Source of the DNA: Bacillus carboniphilus
GTDB taxonomy: Bacteria; Bacillota; Bacilli; Bacillales; JAIVKR01
Assembly (NCBI RefSeq): GCF_020524035.2
Contig: NZ_CP129013.1
Location: 2,345,822 to 2,409,821, forward strand
Direction: 5' to 3'
Length of the DNA stretch: 64,000 nt
How positions within the stretch are numbered: the first letter of the stretch is position 1; each line of letters opens with the position of its first letter. Shown here in pieces: positions 45,445 to 59,553 of the stretch. The position numbers and the translations under genes were made by a program. Below the pieces are notes generated by a model, which was not told where the DNA came from, did not search any database, and was given only the letters and a program-made list of their open reading frames with translations.

Positions 45445-45953
45445 CGCTCTTCCTCCTTATTTGGTTTTTTAGCAACCACGATTGCACCGACTAAAGCGAC
45501 TAATAATAATATAGAAACTAATTCAAAGGGAATGATATAGTACGTATAAAGCATCAAGCCAATCTGTTCGGTATTGTTTTCATGGAAATCAACATTCACT
45601 ACATCAAGGTTTAATGGAGCAACCCCCATGTATATAACAGTAGCGAAAACGACGAGAGATCCTATAATAATTAATCGTTTGAACCATGTAGAGAATGCAC
45701 TCGCCTGATCTGTATGATCCGTTAACATAATGCCAAATAAAAGCATGATGACGATGGCCCCTGAATAAACGAGCACTTGAACAACGGCCACAAACTCCGC
45801 AAGCAACAAAACATATAAACAGGCAATACTTAAAAAAGTGACAACTAAAGAAAGAATCATATGCACCACTTTGGTCACATTTAGCATCATCACACTACCG
45901 GAAATCGCAAACAAGGAAAGGACTAGAAAGGCAACATATTCCCCGGTAGCCAC
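45441..45953 (-). CDS. nuoJ: Complex I subunit NuoJ
   Basis: The protein has 170 residues from a GTG with AAGGAG in the end of nuoI. Five membrane helices are present, with the conserved [19 protein letters not shown] containing the pi-bulge helix region, and [22 protein letters not shown] at the C-terminus. Confidence 0.95.
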   Translation of the reverse strand: MATGEYVAFLVLSLFAISGSVMMLNVTKVVHMILSLVVTFLSIACLYVLLLAEFVAVVQVLVYSGAIVIMLLFGIMLTDHTDQASAFSTWFKRLIIIGSLVVFATVIYMGVAPLNLDVVNVDFHENNTEQIGLMLYTYYIIPFELVSILLLVALVGAIVVAKKPNKEEER

Positions 45954-45954
45954 C

Positions 45955-46368
45955 TTAATTCTCCTTCCTTACGTTTGTATCATTTTCATCCAACCACTCC
46001 AGATCCTTAAACAGTTCATCCCGACTATATTCGGCAAGCTCAAAGTTATTCGTCATGACAATCGCTTCTGTCGGACAAACTTCTGTACAAAGATCGCAAA
46101 GAATGCAAATCTCAAAATTAATATCATATGTCTCAATGATTTTTCCTTTTTTGTTTGGATCAGGATGCTTTTTTCCCGTTAAATGAATGCAGTCCGTTGG
46201 ACAGACATTGACACATTGATTACAAACAATACATTTTTCAGGGTAAAACTTTTGAATCCCTCGAAATCGATCTGGTAAAGACAGCGGTTCATTTGGATAA
46301 TCATAGGTGACTTTTTTCTTCGTTAAATTTTTTAGCGTATACGTTAACCCTTTTGCTAGACCAATCAT
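45955..46368 (-). CDS. nuoI: Complex I subunit NuoI (two 4Fe-4S clusters)
   Basis: The protein has 137 residues, peripheral arm. Two ferredoxin motifs, [15 protein letters not shown] and [15 protein letters not shown], bind clusters N6a and N6b, which pass electrons to NuoB. The start ATG overlaps the true stop of nuoH (ATGA). Confidence 0.96.
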   Translation of the reverse strand: MIGLAKGLTYTLKNLTKKKVTYDYPNEPLSLPDRFRGIQKFYPEKCIVCNQCVNVCPTDCIHLTGKKHPDPNKKGKIIETYDINFEICILCDLCTEVCPTEAIVMTNNFELAEYSRDELFKDLEWLDENDTNVRKEN

Positions 46369-47376
46369 TTTATCACCTCAATTAATTCTTGAAAAATGAC
46401 CGTTACAAATATATTCACGAGCGCAACCGGCAACAACACTTTCCACCCGAATTCCATTAACTGATCCGCACGAATCCGTGGGAAAGATACGCGAATCCAA
46501 ATTAAAATGAAGACAAAAAAAGCAAAGCTTTAAGGCAAACCATATTGGGCCAGGAATAAACCCTAAAAAGATTACTGGATACCAGCCACCAAAAAACAAA
46601 ATTGTCGTTAAAGCCGCCATGGCAAACAAATATACGTATTCTGAAAGCATGAAGAAAGCAAATCGAAATCCAGAATATTCCACGTGATAGCCTGCGACGA
46701 TCTCCGATTCAGCTTCTGGCAAATCAAAAGGCGTTCGATTGAGCTCAGCAATAGAAGCAATGAAAAAGATCATAAATCCCACAGGCTGAAGAAAAACAAA
46801 CCAAACGTCCTTCTGTGCATGAACAATATCCATTAAATTTAAACTGCCCGTTAACAAAATTACTCCAATAACAGACATGACAAGAGGAATTTCATAAGAA
46901 ATCATTTGCGCGGCTGCTCGCATCCCTCCTAACAACGCGTACTTATTATTGGAGGCCCAACCAGCCGTGACAATTCCAATCGTAGAGATTCCAGAAATCG
47001 CGATATAATAGAGTAATCCAATTCCAACATCGGCAAAATGAAAAGTGTCTGTAAAGGGAAGAACAGCTAGCACAAGAAAGGCGGGAACAAAAGCAACAAC
47101 TGGAGCTATCATAAATAGTGGTTTATCCGCCGCTTTCGGAATCGTATCTTCTTTTAAAAGTAGCTTTAGTACATCTGCAACAGTTTGCAATAACCCCCAT
47201 TTCCCTCCAACTTGATTTGGCCCTATCCTCCCTTGCATAAACCCCATGATTTTACGTTCAGCTAGAATACCATATGTAACAAATCCTAAAATACCTGCCA
47301 TAAAAACAATTGTCATCGAAAAGAAAATGATCATCGTATTCCAGCTCGGAGACGCTTGTAACAAATCACTGACCAT
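46365..47376 (-). CDS. nuoH: Complex I subunit NuoH, one apparent frameshift near the C-terminus
   Basis: The protein has about 337 residues when one inserted base near 46527 is removed. Then [20 protein letters not shown] continues to [18 protein letters not shown] and ends at a TGA that overlaps the nuoI ATG, as expected in the operon. Without correction the frame ends at 46378 in unrelated residues. NuoH links peripheral and membrane arms at the quinone site; seen are [41 protein letters not shown] read error is the best explanation. Confidence 0.93.
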
Positions 47377-48479
47377 TATCCATCCACCTCTCCCAGCACA
47401 ATATCGATGGCTCCTAAAATGGTAATTAAGTTGGCAATGTTTTCACCTTTCAATAAGTACGGAAGAATTTGCAAGTTAAAAAAAGAAGGCCTTCTAAATT
47501 TTAATCGATAGGGCTCTTTTTTCCCTTCACTGGCAATATAGCAGCCAATTTCTCCTCTTGGCGACTCAATTCGAACGTACACTTCCCCTTTCGGCGGCTT
47601 GATCATCCTCGGAACCTTCGCTTGAATTTGTCCTTCATTCGGAAACTGCTCAACAGCCTGCTCTACTATATTCAAGGATTCCTCTATTTCTTCTAATCGG
47701 CATTGATACCTAGCAAACGCATCTCCTTTTTGTCTAATAGGAACGTTGAAGTTAAATCTTTCATAAATTGAATATGGCTCCTTTTTGCGAAGATCCCAGT
47801 CAACCCCTGTACAGCGTAGATTTGCTCCACTTAACGAGTAGCTGATGGCTTCTTCTTTTGAATAAATCCCAACACCTTTTACACGGTTTAAAAAGATTTC
47901 ATTTCCTGAAACGAAATCATGATAACCTTTTAGCTGTTCTCGCATATAAGGAATAAAGTCACGAACCTTATCGATCCAATCATCCGGAGCATCCCATTTA
48001 ACCCCGCCTATTCTCATATAATTAAACGTTAGGCGCGCTCCCGATAATTCGGTTAGTAAATTTATAATCATTTCTCGCTCCCGAAAGGCATAAAGAAATG
48101 GACTAACCGCGCCTATATCTAATAAATAGGTCCCCCACCAGACAAGGTGACTGGCAATTCGTCCAAGCTCCATCGCAATGACGCGTAAAAATTCTGCTTT
48201 CTCTGGCACTTCTAAACCCATCAACGTTTCGACGGCGTGGCAAAGGACATAATTATTGGTCATTGCTGACAAATAATCCATCCGGTCTGTATAGGGAATG
48301 ATTTGCGTATAAGTCAAGTCTTCAGCTAGTTTTTCAGTCCCCCTATGTAAATAGCCAATCACCGGTGTTGCTTCTGTAATGATTTCTCCTTCAATTTTAA
48401 TGACTAACCGAAATACACCATGCGTACTCGGATGTTGAGGTCCAACATTTAAAAGCATTTCCTCCGTTCGAATGACCAC
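47376..48479 (-). CDS. nuoD: Complex I 49-kDa-type subunit NuoD
   Basis: The protein has 367 residues. NuoD forms the quinone pocket with NuoB and NuoH. Seen: LNVGPQHPSTHGVFRLVIKIEGE, GYLHRGTEKLAEDLTYTQIIPYTDRMDYLSAM with the quinone-pocket Tyr and His region, and the C-terminal ESPRGEIGCYIASEG...KFRRPSF. It overlaps nuoH by one base. Confidence 0.96.
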   Translation of the reverse strand: MVIRTEEMLLNVGPQHPSTHGVFRLVIKIEGEIITEATPVIGYLHRGTEKLAEDLTYTQIIPYTDRMDYLSAMTNNYVLCHAVETLMGLEVPEKAEFLRVIAMELGRIASHLVWWGTYLLDIGAVSPFLYAFREREMIINLLTELSGARLTFNYMRIGGVKWDAPDDWIDKVRDFIPYMREQLKGYHDFVSGNEIFLNRVKGVGIYSKEEAISYSLSGANLRCTGVDWDLRKKEPYSIYERFNFNVPIRQKGDAFARYQCRLEEIEESLNIVEQAVEQFPNEGQIQAKVPRMIKPPKGEVYVRIESPRGEIGCYIASEGKKEPYRLKFRRPSFFNLQILPYLLKGENIANLITILGAIDIVLGEVDG

Positions 48480-48482
48480 CTG

Positions 48483-49098
48483 CTACACCTCCACATCGTA
48501 AGGCTCATAATCTTTTCTAAGAGGATGTCCTTCCCATTCTTCTGGGAGTAAGATTCTTTTTAAATTAGGATGATTAAGAAAGGCAATACCCAATAAATCA
48601 AACACTTCCCTCTCTGGCCAATTCGCTCCTGGCCATAGCGCGACAAGTGATTCAATTTGTGGGCTCTCCTTGTCTATCTTTACTTTGATCGCAACGGATT
48701 GATGGTGCTCAAAAGAAAATAAATGAACGTAAATTTCAAGGTAATCTCCATAATCTGTCCCATGCAAGGTCGATACAAAATCGAAAGCTAGTTTTGGATG
48801 GGTTTTTAACAGCTTAGCTACTGAAAAATAGGGATCTTTTTTTTACAATCAATGTTGGAACATCTTTGGAGTGTGAATTAATAAAGGCTTCTTCTAGTGC
48901 TTCTACTGTGAGGTGGTGATTGATAATCGATTGGTATTTTGATAAGTAGGGATCTTGTGGTGATGGTATTGTCGATTCTTCTTGTTGGGGTTTTTGGTCT
49001 TGCTCATTTTTCTTGGCTAATGCTTTTGCTTTTGCCGCTGCAGCGGCTTTTTTCTTAGCAAGTTCATCCTTGTTTGATTCGTTGCTAGTATCCGTCAT
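48483..49098 (-). CDS. nuoC: Complex I 30-kDa-type subunit NuoC with Ala/Lys-rich extension, one apparent frameshift
   Basis: The protein has about 205 residues after correcting one base in the T8 run at 48837-48844 (VKKDPYFSVAKLLKTHP). The N-terminal 40 residues are an Ala/Lys-rich tract (KKKAAAAAKAKALAKK), followed by an acidic/Gln segment, a type of extension also seen in other Bacillus NuoC proteins. The core domain shows LEIYVHLFSFEHHQSVAIK, WPGANWPEREVFDLLGIAFLNHP and RKDYEPYDVEV. It lies between nuoB and nuoD. Confidence 0.92.
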
Positions 49099-49119
49099 TT
49101 TAGCACCCCTCTCCTATTA

Positions 49120-49626
49120 CTAATATGCTTTATTAGAGGCCTCTTGTCTTATCTTCACCTTTAGCTTATTAATTCCGTAGATTAAAGCAGCCGGATTTGG
49201 GGGACAACCTGGGATATAGACATCCACTGGAACCACTTGGTCAACACCTTTGACAACCGCATATGATTTCACATAAGGCCCACCCGCAGTTGCACATGAC
49301 CCCATAGCTATAACCCACTTTGGTTCTGGCATTTGATCATATAACCTTCTTAAAACAGGTGCCATCTTTTTCGTTACTGTACCAGAAACAATCATGACAT
49401 CAGACTGACGAGGAGATGTCCGAAAAAAGGAGCCAAAGCGATCCAAATCATAATGTGAAGCCCCTACGCCCATCATCTCAATGGCACAACAGGCCAATCC
49501 AAAGGTCAGCGGCCATAACGAATTGCTCCTTGCCCAACCTTTCAATTGTTCCAAAGTCGTTAAAAAAACATTGTCCTTTAACTTTTCCATTTCTTGATCT
49601 GAAATTGAGTTTAAATTTATTTCCAC
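49120..49626 (-). CDS. nuoB: Complex I subunit NuoB (4Fe-4S cluster N2)
   Basis: The protein has about 168 residues from a GTG at 49626 that overlaps the end of nuoA by 10 nt and has AAGAAGG upstream. Longer in-frame starts (49647, 49737) would add non-conserved residues encoded inside nuoA. Cluster N2 ligands are visible in [24 protein letters not shown] and [12 protein letters not shown]. Confidence 0.95.
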   Translation of the reverse strand: MEINLNSISDQEMEKLKDNVFLTTLEQLKGWARSNSLWPLTFGLACCAIEMMGVGASHYDLDRFGSFFRTSPRQSDVMIVSGTVTKKMAPVLRRLYDQMPEPKWVIAMGSCATAGGPYVKSYAVVKGVDQVVPVDVYIPGCPPNPAALIYGINKLKVKIRQEASNKAY

Positions 49627-49958
49627 GTTAACACCTTCTTTTTCCATGCATATAACAACCCTACTAAAAGCATAAAGACAAAAATCAGCATTTCTACTAG
49701 TGCGAATATTCCTAATTTTTGATATGCAACAGCCCAAGGATATAAAAAGATTGTCTCAACATCAAAGATCACAAATAACAAAGCGACCATATAATACTGA
49801 ACATTAAATTGAATCCGTGACGAATGAAACGGCTCAATTCCACTTTCGTATGTCGTTTGTTTTTCAGCATTTGGAGCTTTGGGCCTCAGAATCCTTCCTA
49901 TTGTTAACGCAGCTAGAGGTAATAGAATCCCTACCACAAGAAAAACGAAAATCAACAA
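49617..49958 (-). CDS. nuoA: Complex I subunit NuoA, start uncertain
   Basis: From a TTG at 49958 the protein has 113 residues and three membrane helices. Seen: [39 protein letters not shown] with conserved acidic residues, and [11 protein letters not shown]. The frame remains NuoA-like upstream ([10 protein letters not shown]), and AAGGTGGTGATG lies just before it in the neighbouring frame. A missing base after that ATG (near 49986) would restore a normal ATG start. Confidence 0.92.
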   Translation of the reverse strand: MLIFVFLVVGILLPLAALTIGRILRPKAPNAEKQTTYESGIEPFHSSRIQFNVQYYMVALLFVIFDVETIFLYPWAVAYQKLGIFALVEMLIFVFMLLVGLLYAWKKKVLTWK

Positions 49959-50103
49959 GTAGCTATTAATATACGTATTAATATCATCACCACCTTATTC
50001 AGTTTCTTTAAAGTTAGGAAAGAGATTTTATACTGGATTAGTTGTTTGAATGATTAGTAGTGGGATAACTTTGAGGAGAAATTCCAAAAATGTAACCGCT
50101 ATC

Positions 50104-50132
50104 ATTATATCATTACTAAGGAAAAATTGGAA
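50104..50132 (-). promoter_or_regulatory. Candidate nuo operon promoter
   Basis: A perfect TATAAT on the minus strand (50104-50109) lies 17 nt from a poor -35 (TTCCAA). It is about 145 nt upstream of the nuoA TTG, and no better pair was seen between the upstream terminator and nuoA. Confidence 0.4.
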
Positions 50133-50184
50133 TCTATTCTTATATGTATAGAAAGGAGAGGTCGTTTATGAGTAGTTTTTGGAA

Positions 50185-50218
50185 TAAACCAATCCCTCTA
50201 GCTTCTGGCCAGAGGGAT
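50185..50218 (-). terminator. Terminator of the sigma/anti-sigma operon
   Basis: ATCCCTCT and AGAGGGAT form a perfect 8-bp stem with an inner GCC/GGC. On the minus strand it is followed by the T-rich TGGTTTATT, 12 nt after the stop codon at 50230. Confidence 0.55.
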
Positions 50219-50229
50219 GTTTATACTGT

Positions 50230-51744
50230 CTATTCGTATGCTTTGAATGAACTTAGTAAAGGCTTCAATTCTTGAAAAGATACATTTTCATCTACTATCT
50301 CATAAATATAAAAATTAGATTCTCCTATAAGATGAACATTTTGAGGTGAATTTAATTGGTACCCCTTCCACTCAATGTCGTTGACCGTTAATTCTGCGAT
50401 CTGCTTTCCTCTTTCTGTATCAAATTCTCCATGCGAACGAACATAGGAATCTTTCCGATATTGACGAACATGTAGTAGCTTTTTTCCAGAATTTCCTTTG
50501 TAACGGTAGGTTAAATAACCATGCTTAAAATAATCGTACTTTTCATAGCTTGCAGAGTATAGTTGAAGACTCGGATGTTCAAATTCATAGAGAAAAGGAA
50601 TTTCTTTTCTAAGAGTTTCTAAGACATTTTCAACATCGCTATGATCATTATTTGATGACTCTTCAAGATGAATTTGATAATCTCGTGGATCAACCTTTTG
50701 AAATCCTTCTAAATTTGGTTCAAACTCATTATAGTCAATATCAACATTCACTTTTAGTTCCTCAGGATGAAGGTAATTCGTCATTTGACCTTGTCTATCA
50801 TACATTTCGTACTTAACCAAAATTCCTGAATCCTTATCTATCCAAAATTTAAAGGTATCTGTATCAAGCACCTCCTCCAATAAAGGAGATTCATTATATT
50901 TCCCTTTCAAAACAATGGTATTGTGTCCTAATACGGTATCATTTTGTTTTTCTATCTCCCAGTTTTTAAAATTTTTCAATTTATCGTAAACCATTCCAAC
51001 TGGATATAATGTTTTGGAAGCTATCGGTGGTACTTGCCAATTATACCTTTCCTCATATAGTTTGTAGATATCTTCATAAAGAACTTCTTCATTAAATACA
51101 TCATCCAAATGAGCTGTTTTTTTCAGCGGTGTGTCCTCATATAATTCATTCGTATATGTCTGATCCAAAGGAGATTTTTCCCATATTTGACCCTCATTAA
51201 TAAATGTTTCTACCATTTGAGTTTGTCCATTATATTTAAACGTAGTTTTATGATAGCCTGCAATTTTATTGTTATTACTCAATTTATACTCCGTATTAAA
51301 CGTTACACTGTCTACCTTCTCCCCATCATAAAAAATTTCGTGATGTTTAAACTTACCAGTTGCTGTGGAAAAATGATGGGCAGAATTCAACATTTTCCTA
51401 ACCACTTCTTCTTTTGTCATATCACCGTAATACTCTTCTTTTTCTGGAGGTGAATACAAACCTTCACCCTCTGCACCATTAGGTTGTTGTTCAACATTTT
51501 TTGGACCTGTTGCATTTTTATTATCATTAGTTGATCCAAGCTCCGTAAAAACGTAATACCCTAATCCAAATAATAAAAGAAAGCTAGCACATAAACTTAC
51601 AATTTCTTTCATGTACCCATTCTTTTTACGGGACGTAGTAGTGATTGCTCTTCTCACCTTTTCTTTACTATGTTCAGTAAAATCAACATCTTTTAAAACC
51701 GTTTGATCCATTCTCCCCTTTAGATGATTAAACATATCTTCCAT
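50230..51744 (-). CDS. Membrane-bound anti-sigma factor with large extracytoplasmic domain
   Basis: The protein has 504 residues. A cytoplasmic N-terminus of about 45 residues is followed by one membrane helix (EIVSLCASFLLLFGLGYYVF, about 46-66) and an extracytoplasmic domain of over 400 residues. That domain includes a low-complexity linker and two beta-rich parts that resemble LolA/MucB-like outer folds (YYGDMTKEEVVRKMLNSAHHF..., FKFWIDKDSGILVKYEMYD). It overlaps the sigma gene by 17 nt, so the two are translated together. Anti-sigma function is inferred from this arrangement. The signal it senses is unknown. Confidence 0.75.
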   Translation of the reverse strand: MEDMFNHLKGRMDQTVLKDVDFTEHSKEKVRRAITTTSRKKNGYMKEIVSLCASFLLLFGLGYYVFTELGSTNDNKNATGPKNVEQQPNGAEGEGLYSPPEKEEYYGDMTKEEVVRKMLNSAHHFSTATGKFKHHEIFYDGEKVDSVTFNTEYKLSNNNKIAGYHKTTFKYNGQTQMVETFINEGQIWEKSPLDQTYTNELYEDTPLKKTAHLDDVFNEEVLYEDIYKLYEERYNWQVPPIASKTLYPVGMVYDKLKNFKNWEIEKQNDTVLGHNTIVLKGKYNESPLLEEVLDTDTFKFWIDKDSGILVKYEMYDRQGQMTNYLHPEELKVNVDIDYNEFEPNLEGFQKVDPRDYQIHLEESSNNDHSDVENVLETLRKEIPFLYEFEHPSLQLYSASYEKYDYFKHGYLTYRYKGNSGKKLLHVRQYRKDSYVRSHGEFDTERGKQIAELTVNDIEWKGYQLNSPQNVHLIGESNFYIYEIVDENVSFQELKPLLSSFKAYE

Positions 51745-52279
51745 TGACTACTCCCTCCTCCATCTGTCTTTTTAGTAGAATACGTCCTCTATGCAACCTC
51801 GATTTCACGGTCGACGCTTTAAGGTCTAGCATTTCAGATATTTCACTGTATGAAAACTCCTCGTAATAAAAGAGGATAACGATTTCTCTATACTTAATAG
51901 GTAAACCCAACACCTTTTCTGATATATACCGATTATCTTCTATGTCGATCAATCTCGTTTCTGGCGATTCCGTTGTTTTAGTCCATGTAGAAAACAGATC
52001 AGTAAAAATAAGATTCCTAAAGCTCCAACTCTTCACTTTATCTTTGCATAGATTTACAGTTATACGATAAAGCCATGTCTTATAGGAAGATTCCTGCCTA
52101 AATTGATCTAGATTTTGATAGCATTTTATAAAAACTTCTTGGGCGATGTCTTCTGCTAATTGTTTTTGTTTTGTGTATGTATAGGCCAGTCTCGTAATAC
52201 TTTGACCATATTCATTCATTAGCCATTCTAAGGTTTCATCTTTATTGACTTGACCTTTATTTCTGATTGATTCCTCCAT
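51728..52279 (-). CDS. ECF-type RNA polymerase sigma factor
   Basis: The protein has 183 residues. Region 2 shows SITRLAYTYTKQKQLAEDIAQEVFIKCYQNLDQF and YKTWLYRITVNLCKD; region 4 shows LPIKYREIVILFYYEEFSYSEISEMLDLKASTVKSRLHRGR. There are no extra domains. It belongs to the SigM/SigV/SigW-like group of Bacillus ECF factors, but the subgroup is not certain. Its upstream region has an ECF-type promoter, so it very likely drives its own operon. Confidence 0.93.
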   Translation of the reverse strand: MEESIRNKGQVNKDETLEWLMNEYGQSITRLAYTYTKQKQLAEDIAQEVFIKCYQNLDQFRQESSYKTWLYRITVNLCKDKVKSWSFRNLIFTDLFSTWTKTTESPETRLIDIEDNRYISEKVLGLPIKYREIVILFYYEEFSYSEISEMLDLKASTVKSRLHRGRILLKRQMEEGVVNGRYV

Positions 52280-52303
52280 CCTTTAACCCCCTTTCAATAG
52301 TTA

Positions 52304-52329
52304 GACGACGCTGTCCGGATTTAGTTGTA
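52304..52329 (-). promoter_or_regulatory. ECF-type autoregulatory promoter
   Basis: On the minus strand TACAAC (-35, AAC core) and CGTC (-10) are separated by exactly 16 nt. This is the spacing and sequence of Bacillus ECF promoters (TGAAAC-N16-CGTC). It lies 25 nt upstream of the sigma gene. Confidence 0.65.
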
Positions 52330-52423
52330 CTTTTATTTTAATATAAAAAAGATCCGCAACCCTTTCATTTTGGATAACGACCTTTTACTAGAATTGACGC
52401 ATTAATATCATCATTAAAGGCAT

Positions 52424-52457
52424 AAAAAAACCACCAACCCATTTTCGGATTGATGGT
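52424..52457 (-). terminator. Terminator of the atp operon
   Basis: ACCATCAATCC and GGGTTGGTGGT pair through G-U pairs on the minus strand and are followed by seven T residues, directly after the atpC stop. Confidence 0.85.
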
Positions 52458-52467
52458 CTCTCTGTAA

Positions 52468-52884
<417 letters not shown>

Positions 52885-52897
52885 CTAGGTCCCAAAT

Positions 52898-54327
<1,430 letters not shown>

Positions 54328-54342
54328 TTACAAATCAACTAA

Positions 54343-55207
<865 letters not shown>

Positions 55208-55314
55208 TCACCACCTTCTTGGTTGGTCATTCCTTAACAAAAAGTGTTAGAACTAATTTACACTTTTTTCTAGAGACAGGCTGTGAAATCTTTATTCACA
55301 ACCCATCTTCACAT

Positions 55315-57904
<2,590 letters not shown>

Positions 57905-58017
57905 TCACTCCCTTCAAGTTGTCAATAAAACGATAAAAAAATATTTTCTCGTATACATCTTTATGGAAAGCGGTGATGAGTCTCGCTCCTTTCACCGCTA
58001 AAATCCAAATTTAAGAC

Positions 58018-58245
<228 letters not shown>

Positions 58246-58278
58246 TTATTATCAATCATACTTTTTACTTTATTATTT

Positions 58279-58998
<720 letters not shown>

Positions 58999-59385
58999 TC
59001 ACCTCTTTTCCCTATTATGAGCGTAATGAAAAACAAAAAAATCTATGATAATAACGACATACATCGTCATTAAACCAATAATCACACTGTAGATTTGAAA
59101 ATACTCTGGAAATTGAAGCGCAATTAAAACAGCCAACGCTGCTAAAGCCATTCTTGAGATCGTGCCAATGGAAGGCGCTTTTTGGCCTTGTTCAAGAGCA
59201 TGTCTAAATTTCACATATTTTTTCTCCATTAACCATAATTGATAGAGACTAAATACTGTCCCAAGAATTAAACCGAGGAAGATTGTTTGAAATGATAAAA
59301 ATATCCATCCAAAAACATAAATGACAAGCAAAAAAAATATGTACTTACGTGACCTTGTTGCGATTCGTTGAAATTCATCCTGCAA
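58999..59385 (-). CDS. atpI: ATP synthase protein I
   Basis: The protein has 128 residues and four hydrophobic segments. AtpI assists assembly of the c-ring and is not part of the finished enzyme. It is first in the operon, 3 bp before atpB. The sequence is weakly conserved; position and topology support the call. Confidence 0.88.
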   Translation of the reverse strand: MQDEFQRIATRSRKYIFFLLVIYVFGWIFLSFQTIFLGLILGTVFSLYQLWLMEKKYVKFRHALEQGQKAPSIGTISRMALAALAVLIALQFPEYFQIYSVIIGLMTMYVVIIIDFFVFHYAHNREKR

Positions 59386-59453
59386 GGTTCATTCTCCTAT
59401 GATTCATATCATTTTTTTCATTCTTTTGAAAACCCTATCATAAGTCCCCGTTT

Positions 59454-59482
59454 AGCATACAATAGGGTAAAATTGATGTCAA
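59454..59482 (-). promoter_or_regulatory. Sigma-A promoter of the atp operon
   Basis: On the minus strand TTGACA and TATGCT are separated by exactly 17 nt, about 70 nt upstream of the atpI start. Confidence 0.8.
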
Positions 59483-59511
59483 TTAGTTTACCAATAAAAG
59501 TGTAATAAAAA

Positions 59512-59527
59512 CGTGATTTTTATCACA
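59512..59527. promoter_or_regulatory. Fnr/CRP-like palindrome or short terminator upstream of the atp promoter
   Basis: TGTGATAAAAATCACG on the minus strand fits the Fnr box TGTGA-N6-TCACA at 9 of 10 positions and is centred about 37 bp upstream of the atp -35 box. The same 5-6 bp stem is followed by GTTTTTATT, so it could instead be a weak terminator of the protease gene. Confidence 0.4.
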
Positions 59528-59553
59528 AATTGTTCACAAAGTATTATTGACTT

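Noticed and set aside
50168..50275. Plus-strand ORF of 35 residues with a perfect AAGGAGAGG ribosome binding site
   Set aside because: It runs through the terminator hairpin at 50185-50218 and antisense into the end of the anti-sigma gene, has no homology I recognise and is too short to support.
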